A stretch of 64,000 nucleotides of DNA, from the NCBI RefSeq assembly GCF_029379315.1, contig NZ_JAQYWQ010000011.1, positions 22,832 through 86,831 of the forward strand, given 5' to 3'. This document shows positions 52,008-60,367 of this stretch, piece by piece; the stretch's first letter is position 1, and the number at the start of each line of letters is the position of its first letter. The position numbers were made by a program, and so were the translations under genes. The notes below the pieces were generated by a model. It was not told where the DNA came from and searched no databases. It worked only from the letters and a program-made list of their open reading frames with translations. This DNA is from Nostoc sp. S13 (GTDB lineage Bacteria > Cyanobacteriota > Cyanobacteriia > Cyanobacteriales > Nostocaceae).

Positions 52008-54002
52008 TTACGCTTCTAGGTTCACTATCTTGGCGTGAGAAGGAAAGCCGTCATTATTGACGTAGAAAATCATGTAGTACCCAGGTGGATAAAGGTTGGC
52101 GTTTGTGGGTACTTTAAAGCTGATAGAGGATTTATCATCTGAAACTTTTTCTATCTGCAAATCTGCTAGTCGTTGCCCATAATCAAAAGCGTGAGTAACA
52201 CTACCCAACTTAATTAGAACAACAGACCCGTTGGCAGTACCATCTTTGACTGAGATTTCCCTTGATTCACCGTATTTAAGTGTTTGCAGATTAGTTGTGA
52301 TTTCTGGACGAAGGCCATCCTTAAACAGATAAGGTGGATTGAATATCTCTGCTTGCCAAATTTCAGCAGGTACAAAGGGTTCTGGGTCGTTTTCTACGAA
52401 GTAATCTTGAGGATTTTCGTAATAATGAGCCAGAGAGAACTCTTGAACATTCCCTGATTTGTCTTTCAATTGTGGTATTTTGTAATACTCTTTGGGATCT
52501 GGCAGCACATCCACCCGAACTGTTCCATCTTCTTGTCTAGCTGCACGACTAGCATTGCCACCAATACTTAAAACACGAGCATCTGGTAACAAAAGAGCGC
52601 CATTATGATACAACCTGGGAAACTTGCCAGGATTCATCGGAGTAGTTTTATAACCTCCTGGAGAAAACTTATCTTGAGTCATCAGTAATGGCTCATAGAC
52701 CGGCTTGTATTCTGCAAATTCACCACCATTGATGGTTAAGATTTCTTTGGTGGGCAGAATTACAGCCAAATTCATCGCCCGAGGCTTATCGAGGAACTTC
52801 TCAACGATTTTCCATTCCCCAGTCGACTTATCAGTATGTTGTGGGGAAACCCAACGTTCTAAACTGGAAGCAATCTTTACTCCCTTTGCTTCTAAATCAG
52901 TGTTGGTCTTGCCTAGATAAGGTCTACCAAAGTTAATGTCATTGGTGCCTAATATACCCCCAATAAGTAAAACATCTCCTTCGTTATTAGGATCAAGCAG
53001 CCCAGTTCCGTAAACCTTTGATATCGCTTGTCTGTCGGGGCCTGGTTCAAAGCTGACGGTAAATTTTTCGGGATTACTTGTGTTAACAGTCATCAAATAG
53101 CTCTTTTTGCTCTTGTGAACCTCAAGAGGAAATTTACCGGCACCATCACCTGTAATTAGTAGCTTGCCATCAGCAGTAGGAAAGACACGGGGATAAACAT
53201 CAATGTTGTCGTAAGTATCTGCTTCTAGGGAAACTTTGGTATTGAAGGGACTATTTTTTACATAGGTCAGATCAATATATTGAAATTTCTTAGTTATGGG
53301 ATCGTAGATTTCAATGCTTGGAGTAATTTGACCAGGTTTGCCATATTTTAAACCAGAGAAAATAACAATTTTCCCATCAGCTAAAGTTACAGGGCTAGGA
53401 TACCAACGTCCCTCTTTAAGTGGCCCAACTGTTGACCAGGTTTCAGTTTTCCAGTCGAATACGTTAGTCTGTTTTGAGCCTTCAAATAATTCACCTGGGT
53501 AGTAGCGATTAGAGCCACTAATAAAGAGAATATTCCCATTTGCTAGGTGTATGTGTCCTGAACAAAAAGGATCATTGCTTTGTCCATTTTGGATCGCAGG
53601 AGGCGAAGCAATGCGTTTAAATGTAGCATCTTTAGGATCGAACAAGGCTGAATTATTAATTACTTGCTCATCACTCCCGTTGACTCCATCTACAAATTTG
53701 TTTTCTTGATTCAAGGTGTTACGATTACTACTGCCATTGACAATTAGTATTTTGCCATTAGGCAAAAGTGCTGTATGAACACCTTGAATCCAATCTTTTT
53801 GGTTTACAGGTTTGGGAACTATGTCCCATTTACCTTTTGTTTTACTTGTCGGATCAATTATTTCTGATCGCTTTACAGATGAAGAGACTGCATCAGCTCT
53901 GGCTAACCCTGGATTGATCAGTAATCCTACCAAAAATAGCAGAATTGCTAGAAATGCTAGTCTTCTTTTCACAGATTTATTTTCAAAAAAGTTATAAAAC
54001 AT
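52008..54002 (-). CDS. Glyoxal-oxidase-like radical copper oxidase
   Basis: A 664-residue protein starting at ATG 54002, with a signal peptide (hydrophobic AFLAILLFLVGLLINPG, cleavage near ARA). Kelch-type repeats form a seven-bladed propeller, and a C-terminal DUF1929 domain follows. Copper-site residues typical of galactose/glyoxal oxidases are all visible: C147 (DPFCSGH) and Y201 (GRWYPSP) for the thioether cofactor, Y465-H466 (PRLYHNG) and H604 (GSVTHAFDYGQ). Such enzymes oxidise aldehydes or alcohols with O2 and release H2O2. Secreted; substrate unknown. Followed by a DyP peroxidase gene. Confidence 0.88.
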   Translation of the reverse strand: MFYNFFENKSVKRRLAFLAILLFLVGLLINPGLARADAVSSSVKRSEIIDPTSKTKGKWDIVPKPVNQKDWIQGVHTALLPNGKILIVNGSSNRNTLNQENKFVDGVNGSDEQVINNSALFDPKDATFKRIASPPAIQNGQSNDPFCSGHIHLANGNILFISGSNRYYPGELFEGSKQTNVFDWKTETWSTVGPLKEGRWYPSPVTLADGKIVIFSGLKYGKPGQITPSIEIYDPITKKFQYIDLTYVKNSPFNTKVSLEADTYDNIDVYPRVFPTADGKLLITGDGAGKFPLEVHKSKKSYLMTVNTSNPEKFTVSFEPGPDRQAISKVYGTGLLDPNNEGDVLLIGGILGTNDINFGRPYLGKTNTDLEAKGVKIASSLERWVSPQHTDKSTGEWKIVEKFLDKPRAMNLAVILPTKEILTINGGEFAEYKPVYEPLLMTQDKFSPGGYKTTPMNPGKFPRLYHNGALLLPDARVLSIGGNASRAARQEDGTVRVDVLPDPKEYYKIPQLKDKSGNVQEFSLAHYYENPQDYFVENDPEPFVPAEIWQAEIFNPPYLFKDGLRPEITTNLQTLKYGESREISVKDGTANGSVVLIKLGSVTHAFDYGQRLADLQIEKVSDDKSSISFKVPTNANLYPPGYYMIFYVNNDGFPSHAKIVNLEA

Positions 54003-54321
54003 TGTTGTATGTGTTGTTCCACAAGATAGTCGTGCTTGCAAGGTTTTACGTCAACTAAAATATTTCTTTTAGTTGATGTAAAATCCTTCAAGTCCAATAA
54101 GTCTAAATTAATTTTTACTTTACAGCTATTTGATTGATCAAGCAAACAAATTTAAGTAATATTACGGGTTGACAAAAAATTATAAGATAAATAATACAAA
54201 ATATAAATAAAAGATAATTTATTTATGGAAGTGCTTAACAAAGATGCACACCGATGAATTATCTGTATGCATCTGTGATTCTAAATATCCTTAGACTGTA
54301 TTCTCACAAGAAGTCTAATCT
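54003..54321. other. Gene-free stretch
   Basis: AT-rich sequence upstream of the copper oxidase gene and downstream of the terminal oxidase cluster. A short inverted repeat TTAGACT/AGTCTAA near 54292-54320 overlaps the end of the subunit III gene and could act as a weak terminator. Nothing else is seen. Confidence 0.4.
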
Positions 54322-54924
54322 TTACTGCCAAACATAGATAAGGAGAAACAAAATAATCCAGATAACATCGACGAAGTGCCAGAACAACGAAGTTGCATTG
54401 ACGCCGAAGTGACCTGTATCGTAGTTGCCAGGTATGAAAGAACGTACCAAAATTATCAACTGCAACAGAATACCTGTGAAAACGTGCAAACCGTGGAAAC
54501 CTGTTAGTAGATAGAATGTACTACCAAATACCCCGGAGGTGAAGCCAAAGGCAAGACCGTTCCATTCAATCGCCTGTCCAACCAAAAAGTAAGTTCCCAT
54601 CGCCATTGTTGCCAAGAGAAATAGGCGATATTTCACTAAGTCATGGCGTTGAAGGGCGCGTTCTGCTAAGTAAATCACAAAGCTACTGGCGACAAGAATT
54701 ACTGTGTTGATTGCTGGTTCTTTTATTTCTAGTCCAGAAACACCAGTTGGTAGCCAGTTAGGAGTTGTTGTTTTGTAAATGCCATATCCGGCGAAAAAAC
54801 TTAAAAAGATGACGCTTTCGGACAGTAAGAAGACAATGAAGCCAAACATTTTGTTGCCTTCTTCGTCGTGGCTGTGTTCTGCGGCTGTGTGCTGCAATTC
54901 ATGAGGATTGATATAGGTGTCCAC
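54322..54924 (-). CDS. ctaE: Terminal oxidase subunit III
   Basis: About 200 residues from GTG 54924 (VDTYINPHE); a TTG at 54960 would add 12 residues, and neither has a strong ribosome-binding site. Five membrane spans, with HDEEGNKMFGFIVFLLSES at the first helix, and the typical GFHGLHVFTGILL and FWHFVDVIWIILF motifs. It is the haem-copper oxidase subunit III of the cluster 54322-57627, which also encodes subunits I and II. Location: thylakoid or cytoplasmic membrane. Confidence 0.92.
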   Translation of the reverse strand: MDTYINPHELQHTAAEHSHDEEGNKMFGFIVFLLSESVIFLSFFAGYGIYKTTTPNWLPTGVSGLEIKEPAINTVILVASSFVIYLAERALQRHDLVKYRLFLLATMAMGTYFLVGQAIEWNGLAFGFTSGVFGSTFYLLTGFHGLHVFTGILLQLIILVRSFIPGNYDTGHFGVNATSLFWHFVDVIWIILFLLIYVWQ

Positions 54925-55018
54925 TGTTGCTTTTAGGTTGAGGGGGAATTTGAAACGCAAAGGAACGCAAAGGGAAGCGCAGAGGGACGCGGAGGGTTTT
55001 TGCGTCTTCCCTTTGCGG

Positions 55019-56680
55019 TTATTCTGGGAGGTTGGCTGTTAAGGGTTCTGATTTGCCGTAGCCGTAGGGTTCGGAGATGATGATGGGAATTTCTTCAAAG
55101 TTTTCTACTGGGGGGGGTGAAGAAACTAACCACTCTAGTCCAATTGCCCGCCAAGGATTAGCTGGTGCTTTCTCGCCTTGCATCCAAGAAATTACCATGT
55201 TGAATATGAAGGGCAAGGTGGACATTCCTAAGAGAAATCCGCCAAGGCTAGCGATGATATTCCAGAATTGATACTCTGGGGCGTAGGAAGCAACTCGGCG
55301 TAACATTCCTTGCAATCCTAATGGGTGCATGGGTAAAAAGTTGAGGTTGGTGCCGATGAAGGCTAACCAAAAGTGGATTTTACCCCAGCTTTCGGAGTAC
55401 ATCCGTCCGGTCATTTTGGGGAACCAGTGGTAGATGGCAGCAAATAAGCCCATCGTCACGGTGCCATAAAGGACGTAGTGGAAGTGTCCCACTACAAAGT
55501 AGGTATTGTTAACGTGGACATCAACGGGCACGGAAGAAAGCATGATGCCTGTGATGCCAGCGAAGACAAACATGACTAATCCGCCCAAGGCAAACAGCAT
55601 GGGGGTATTTAGCCGCAGTTTACCGCCCCAAATAGTCGCTACCCAGGCAAATACTTTAATTCCTGTGGGTACAGATACAAACATCGTCGTCAGCATGAAA
55701 ATCAACCGCATCCAGCCTGATGTACCACTGACGTACATGTGGTGTACCCAAACAATGCCACTGACTACTGCAATCAAGATGGATGAAATGGCAACTACTT
55801 TATAACCAAATAGAGGTTTACGTGAATAAACCGGGAAGATTTCTGAGAAAATCGCAAAGACGGGCAAAATAATCACGTAAACGGCGGGGTGGGAGTAGAA
55901 CCAGAAGTAATGCTGGAACATTACTGGATTCCCTCCCTTGGCGGGGTCGAAAAAGGCGGTGCCAACTGTGAGGTCGAGTAGCAGCATCACTGCACCTGCT
56001 GTCAGTGCAGGTAGTCCGAATAGTTGGATAATCTGGGCGCTAAACACTCCCCAGACAAACAAGGGCATCCGAAAGAAGCCCATTCCTGGGGCCCGCATCT
56101 TGACGATTGTGGTGACAAAGTTGACTGCGCCCATAATTGAGGATACGCCGGATATTGCCACCGCTAAGAGCCAGAGAACTTGACCATTAATCAAGTTACC
56201 TGTGGGATTCTGGAGACTAACTGGCGGGTAAGACCACCAACCGGCTTGGGCTGGGCCACCAGGGACGAAGAAGCTACCCATCATGATAATTCCGACTACT
56301 GGCACCATCCAAAAGGCGACGGCGTTGAGGCGGGGAAATGCCATATCTCGCGCCCCAATCATCAGTGGCACTAAATAATTAGCAAAACCAACCAGTGAAG
56401 GAAATGTCCACAAAAACAGCATTATAGTGCCGTGCATGGTGAACATACCGTTGTAGACGGTACGATCGACTAAATCTGATTCGGGTGTCATCAGTTCTCC
56501 CCGCATCACCATCGCAAAGATACCGCCGACGAGAAAGAAGAAAAAGGAGGTAACGAGATACTGGATACCAATAACCTTGTGGTCGGTACTAAAGCTGAAG
56601 TATTCTTTCCAGCTACTTGGAGATTCGTGGTTAGGCTTCTCATTCGGGAGAAGGATGCCTTCAATAGGAACATTAGTCAT
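55019..56680 (-). CDS. ctaD: Terminal oxidase subunit I
   Basis: A 553-residue haem-copper oxidase catalytic subunit. Haem and CuB ligands are visible: H in FTMHGTIMLFLW, WFYSHPAVYVIILP, WVHHMYVSG and GHFHYVLYG. The helix-VI motif is YSHP-x-V, without the Glu of A1-type enzymes, so it belongs with A2-type proton-channel oxidases. Gene order is II-I-III on the minus strand. Since subunit II lacks CuA, the electron donor is probably quinol rather than cytochrome c or plastocyanin. Confidence 0.95.
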   Translation of the reverse strand: MTNVPIEGILLPNEKPNHESPSSWKEYFSFSTDHKVIGIQYLVTSFFFFLVGGIFAMVMRGELMTPESDLVDRTVYNGMFTMHGTIMLFLWTFPSLVGFANYLVPLMIGARDMAFPRLNAVAFWMVPVVGIIMMGSFFVPGGPAQAGWWSYPPVSLQNPTGNLINGQVLWLLAVAISGVSSIMGAVNFVTTIVKMRAPGMGFFRMPLFVWGVFSAQIIQLFGLPALTAGAVMLLLDLTVGTAFFDPAKGGNPVMFQHYFWFYSHPAVYVIILPVFAIFSEIFPVYSRKPLFGYKVVAISSILIAVVSGIVWVHHMYVSGTSGWMRLIFMLTTMFVSVPTGIKVFAWVATIWGGKLRLNTPMLFALGGLVMFVFAGITGIMLSSVPVDVHVNNTYFVVGHFHYVLYGTVTMGLFAAIYHWFPKMTGRMYSESWGKIHFWLAFIGTNLNFLPMHPLGLQGMLRRVASYAPEYQFWNIIASLGGFLLGMSTLPFIFNMVISWMQGEKAPANPWRAIGLEWLVSSPPPVENFEEIPIIISEPYGYGKSEPLTANLPE

Positions 56681-56694
56681 GGGTTATTTTCCTT

Positions 56695-57627
56695 TCAACC
56701 AGGGGAATTGACTAGAGGAGATGCAGCAGGTGGAACTGTAACCCAACCAGTTTGGACTGATTGATTGGATCTTTGGGCATACTCAGAAGCTGCCTGATTA
56801 TTTGCTAGGGATGGCTTTTGGGTTGCAGCTTGGGCTAGCCACTGTTGATAATCTTCAGGAGATTCGACAACCACATTCGCTTGCATCGTCGCAAAGTATG
56901 TGCCGCTATATTGGGAATCGGTCAATCGGTATTGTCCGGGGCGGATGGGAGTAAATTCAAAGTCGATCGCATGGTTGGGAATAATATCCTGCTTGAGGCG
57001 AAATGCAGGTATATAGAAGCCGTGGAGAACGTCTTGCGATCGCAGTGCTAAACGTACCCGGCGATCGCTCGGTAAATGCAATTCGGTACTGGTAATATCT
57101 CTTTCAGGATAATGAAAAACCCACGCCCACTGTTTAGCTAGTACGTCGATTTTCTCAACGGGTTCTGCTAAGGCGTTAGCTGCTACATCTTTTGGTTCTG
57201 TATAAGCCGATTGCATTGCCAATGGATTATGCAGGTGAACTAATTCCGATGGGCCTTGAATCCCCATTTGTTCGTAAACTTGGTAGCTGTAGCCCGCAAT
57301 CCAAAACACCAAAAGAATTGGGATTGCTGTCCAGACAACTTCTAAGGTGACGTTGCCATGAATTGGGGGGCCGTCGGTGAAGTCATCTTTGACTGCCCGA
57401 TGGAAGATCACAGAATACATCAGAGTACTTGTTACTCCCAAGAAGATGAAGGCACCGAGGGTTACTAAGAAGCTAATCAAATCATCAATTAGTTGGGATT
57501 CGGCCGCTGCTTGGGGAGGAAGCCAGGAGTAAGCCTGCTTGCCGATCCAGAGACTCATAGAAGTCACTGCGATCGCGCCTGTAAGCAGTGTCAAAATATT
57601 TAAAATCTTTTGGATTTTCATGGTCAT
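56695..57627 (-). CDS. ctaC: Terminal oxidase subunit II lacking the CuA site (ARTO-type)
   Basis: A 310-residue protein with two N-terminal membrane spans and a cupredoxin domain. The segment that should read C-S-E-x-C-G-x-x-H-x-x-M is DSQYSGTYFATM (237-248): both Cys (to D237 and S241) and the His (to F245) are gone. H202 of the first CuA ligand region (VLHGFYIP) and M248 remain. This is the known pattern of the cyanobacterial alternative respiratory terminal oxidase, thought to take electrons from quinol. It is the first oxidase gene after the DUF2231 pair; a heptamer repeat lies just upstream. Confidence 0.92.
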   Translation of the reverse strand: MTMKIQKILNILTLLTGAIAVTSMSLWIGKQAYSWLPPQAAAESQLIDDLISFLVTLGAFIFLGVTSTLMYSVIFHRAVKDDFTDGPPIHGNVTLEVVWTAIPILLVFWIAGYSYQVYEQMGIQGPSELVHLHNPLAMQSAYTEPKDVAANALAEPVEKIDVLAKQWAWVFHYPERDITSTELHLPSDRRVRLALRSQDVLHGFYIPAFRLKQDIIPNHAIDFEFTPIRPGQYRLTDSQYSGTYFATMQANVVVESPEDYQQWLAQAATQKPSLANNQAASEYAQRSNQSVQTGWVTVPPAASPLVNSPG

Positions 57628-57700
57628 TGGTTATTGGGCATTGGGCATGGGGCATTGGGGATGGGGGATGGGGCATGGGGCATTGGGCATGGGGCAAATG
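57624..57700. repeat. Heptamer short tandem repeats (STRR)
   Basis: GGGCATT, GGGCATG and GGGGATG heptamers in tandem, the reverse orientation of the block at 38511-38590. It fills the gap between the subunit II start and the end of the DUF2231 gene, inside the presumed oxidase operon. Confidence 0.9.
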
Positions 57701-57702
57701 AC

Positions 57703-58320
57703 TTATTTAAGTGTTGTGTTGAGGTCTTGGTGCAATCGCAGCAAACTATCTGCTGTATTGTGTATGCCAAATTCGGTAGCCATTTGCGCCCCTAATGTCC
57801 CGTGGACGTACATAATCAACATGATTGCTATGCCTGCGAACAAATAGATCCATTGCACTTCTCTATCTGTCTGTTTATATTCTTTTTTGCCCCAAACAAA
57901 GCGCTGCCATCCTCTCCAGATGGTCATGCCAACAATTAGCGCTAATAACAAGACACCACCTACACCATGCCAGAGCATAGTTTCCATTGCCTGCAATCCC
58001 CAGGCACTCTTCATATCAGCTGGTGGTGTTGCCAACAGCATTTCGTAAAAGCCTGCTGTCACTGTGAAAAATGTAATGATGCTGGCAGCTAGCATGTTGT
58101 ACCAGCCAACATCAAATAAGTTGTCACGTTCCACAGTAATTGCTAAAAATTTGAAGACCCATTTTTCAAAGGGGAACAGAACACCAACAATATCAAACGT
58201 TATCCCAATGATGAATAAACCTAGTGTCAAATGGACTAAGTTGGGATGAATGGGAATTGTGTAAGGTAATCCGTTTGCGCCTAAAGAGCCGGTCAATTGG
58301 TCAATCAGTTCTGAGTTCAT
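57703..58320 (-). CDS. DUF2231 membrane protein, oxidase cluster (second)
   Basis: 205 residues from ATG 58320; that ATG overlaps the TGA stop of the preceding gene (ATGA), which implies translational coupling. Four to five spans. Family motif is PIHPNLVHLTLGLFIIGITF; a further His is in WHGVGGVLLLALIVGM. It is homologous to the gene just upstream and to 43201-43752. Its place before the oxidase genes suggests a role in assembly of, or electron transfer to, the oxidase, possibly through haem bound by helix histidines. Confidence 0.88.
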   Translation of the reverse strand: MNSELIDQLTGSLGANGLPYTIPIHPNLVHLTLGLFIIGITFDIVGVLFPFEKWVFKFLAITVERDNLFDVGWYNMLAASIITFFTVTAGFYEMLLATPPADMKSAWGLQAMETMLWHGVGGVLLLALIVGMTIWRGWQRFVWGKKEYKQTDREVQWIYLFAGIAIMLIMYVHGTLGAQMATEFGIHNTADSLLRLHQDLNTTLK

Positions 58321-58817
58321 CGCAACAGACCATCCTTTAATGCTTCCACAACTGGCACTGTATGCAATCCATACACCCAAACAAGTTCATCTCCGAGATA
58401 TACCTGCAAGCCAACTATCAGAGTCAAAACTAGTCCGGCTCCCAAATAATAAATTGGTACTTTTTGCGGGTTGCGGGCACGAATTACATAGCGCCAAGCT
58501 GTAATCGCTGTGATGATTCCCGAAAGTGACCAACCAATAAGTGTATGCAAATTCAGCACGGATTTGGCTAGGGTGTAAGGTTGTGCTAAACCCGCTTCAA
58601 ACTGACCAAAAATAATCGCGACGAAGATGGCGATCGTGGCAACTAACATATTCCACCAACTCACCTCAAAAAGACTGGCTTTACCAGTAAAATAGCCAAT
58701 TACGTCACAGAAAAAGGAAAACAATACCATCGCAATTACGAAATGGACAAGGATGGGATGAATCGTATCTGGATAGGGTAAATTGTGGTCGTTCAAAGAT
58801 GTCAAATACTCAAGCAT
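58317..58817 (-). CDS. DUF2231 membrane protein, oxidase cluster (first)
   Basis: A 166-residue protein with four membrane spans. DUF2231 motifs: DTIHPILVHFVIAMVLFSFF, LNLHTLIGWSLSG and YGLHTVPVVEAL, each with a His in or near a helix. It is the first gene of the presumed operon DUF2231-DUF2231-ctaC-ctaD-ctaE. The stop overlaps the next start by 4 bases. The similarity of the two suggests tandem duplication and a heterodimer. Confidence 0.88.
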   Translation of the reverse strand: MLEYLTSLNDHNLPYPDTIHPILVHFVIAMVLFSFFCDVIGYFTGKASLFEVSWWNMLVATIAIFVAIIFGQFEAGLAQPYTLAKSVLNLHTLIGWSLSGIITAITAWRYVIRARNPQKVPIYYLGAGLVLTLIVGLQVYLGDELVWVYGLHTVPVVEALKDGLLR

Positions 58818-59561
58818 TCTATTCTCCTGGACATATCTATCGCACTTTGATCAATCAATTTTGGATTACCGATAGCGCAGCCTCAACTCTTGGAGAGGCT
58901 CCGCCAAGGAGTTATCGAGCGTTTTTTAGATTTATTCCGTACCTGATGGAGCATAAACCAGAAGACCTTAATCCCAAATCTCAAATCCTAAATCTCAAAT
59001 CGCTGGTCAAACTTCAATGATTGATGGATACTCACTAACATCACCACAAGTATCCATCCATAATTGACCGAAATCTGTTCAATATCTGCGCGGTGCAATA
59101 CGCTTAATCATGTCTTAGCTTTTTGTAGACAAATTTAGTAAACTTGCCTACATTGAATAACTTTGATTGCAATTAATTTCCTCATGCCCATAGCCTGCAA
59201 CAGCAATTTTTGATGTAGCTAAACCAAATCGCTGTCGTTTGTTGATTTGCTTAACTTATCTTTTAGCTTAGGTAAATTTTTATGAATTGTCAAAACAATA
59301 ATAATTAAAATTCTAAATGTTAGTTAGTTAGCAAAAAAATATTCCCACAATGTATCGATTCTGGCATTATTTAAGATTTTACCAAGCCTAAATATAATAT
59401 TTTTCTGTGAAGTATTTCACAATGATAAAATATTTAATTGTCATGCAAATGACAAAAATATATAATTTTCAGTAGTTGGTATAAAAGCAAAGAAAGGTAA
59501 GTTAGTAGCTGTGGTGGAACTGGAGAATGCTAAAAAGATTTTATCAAACAGAATAAAGGTG
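58818..59561. other. Upstream region of the oxidase cluster
   Basis: No gene is seen in 970 bases up to the cheB start, apart from the NtcA-like site at 59138-59151 and the structured element at 59562-59673. The middle (59230-59500) is very AT-rich. The promoter of the oxidase operon probably lies in the first 350 bases. Confidence 0.45.
59138..59151. promoter_or_regulatory. NtcA-like site upstream of the oxidase cluster
   Basis: GTA-AACTTGCC-TAC fits the GTA-N8-TAC consensus of the nitrogen regulator NtcA, 321 bases before the first DUF2231 start. A good TA-N3-T minus-10 box at the right distance is not evident. Six fixed bases occur by chance many times in a window of this size, so this is only a candidate. 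Confidence 0.3.
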
Positions 59562-59673
59562 CCAGTCGCCAGAATTCACTTGGGTATTTTGTGCGACTGG
59601 TGGATGAATAAACGGCGTTTAAGACCCCCACCAAATTTTCTTGTTTTGTGGTCAACAAGAAAGTGGCGGGTCT
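59562..59673 (+). ncRNA. Structured RNA candidate: two adjacent hairpins
   Basis: CCAGTCGC (59562-59569) pairs with GCGACTGG (59593-59600). AGACCC-CCAC (59622-59631) pairs with GTGG-c-GGGTCT (59663-59673), and the inner TTTCTTG (59637-59643) pairs with CAAGAAA (59656-59662), giving an 18-bp hairpin with one bulge and a small internal loop. The layout resembles structured ends of IS200/IS605-type elements or other small RNAs. No tnpB-like gene is nearby. Strand is uncertain. Confidence 0.4.
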
Positions 59674-59790
59674 GAATCCCTCACTGATTGCATTCTAACG
59701 AATGTATTCTGACTTCTGAATTCTTCTTCAACAGCCATCAAATCACACTAAGATTGAAACCCACATTCTACAGATATCAGGACTAGGCAA

Positions 59791-60363
59791 GTGTCGTTTA
59801 AAATTGTGGTAATTGGTACTTCTTTGGGCGGGTTATCAGCATTAAAAATTATTCTGGGGAACTTACCAGCAGACTTCCTAGTGCCGATCGCGATCGTGCA
59901 ACACCGTCACAAGGAGTCTAACAACACACTCCAGGCGTTATTACAAGAATCCACTTTGTTACCAATTCGAGAAGTGGAAGACAAAGACGAAATACTACCA
60001 GGACATATCTACCTAGCTCCAGCAGATTATCACTTGCTGGTTGAACTAGATCACTTTGCTCTTTCGACTGATCAGCCTGTTTCCTATGCTAGACCATCTA
60101 TTGATGTGCTATTTGAGTCAGCAGCCGATGTCTACAATCAGCAAGTCATCGGTGTAATATTGACAGGAGCAAACCAAGATGGTATGCAAGGTCTTAAAAA
60201 AATAAAAGCGCGGGGAGGAATTACTATTGTACAGGAACCTGCCACAGCCCAGAGCAACGTTATGCCAGAGGCAGCAATCTCTGCTGTTGCAGTAGACTGG
60301 ATTTTGACACTTTCAAACATTGCTTCCCAAATGGTCAAGCTTTGTCACTTATCACGGAAATAA
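59791..60363 (+). CDS. cheB: CheB-type methylesterase, catalytic domain only
   Basis: A 190-residue protein from GTG 59791 (AGGA 9-12 bases upstream). The catalytic triad region is intact: Ser in IGTSLGGLSAL, His in IVQHRHKES, Asp in LTGANQDGMQGL. It has no receiver domain, so it is the stand-alone CheB_methylest type. It removes methyl groups from, or deamidates, receptor glutamates. It ends 4 bases before the hybrid kinase gene, so co-transcription is clear. Its natural partner CheR may be the gene at 47367-48203. Confidence 0.92.
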   Translation: MSFKIVVIGTSLGGLSALKIILGNLPADFLVPIAIVQHRHKESNNTLQALLQESTLLPIREVEDKDEILPGHIYLAPADYHLLVELDHFALSTDQPVSYARPSIDVLFESAADVYNQQVIGVILTGANQDGMQGLKKIKARGGITIVQEPATAQSNVMPEAAISAVAVDWILTLSNIASQMVKLCHLSRK

Positions 60364-60367
60364 ACCC

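Noticed and set aside
59482..59682. Possible small protein frame through the double-hairpin element
   Set aside because: The peptide is Trp/Arg/Pro-rich without a family pattern and the sequence is better explained as paired RNA arms.
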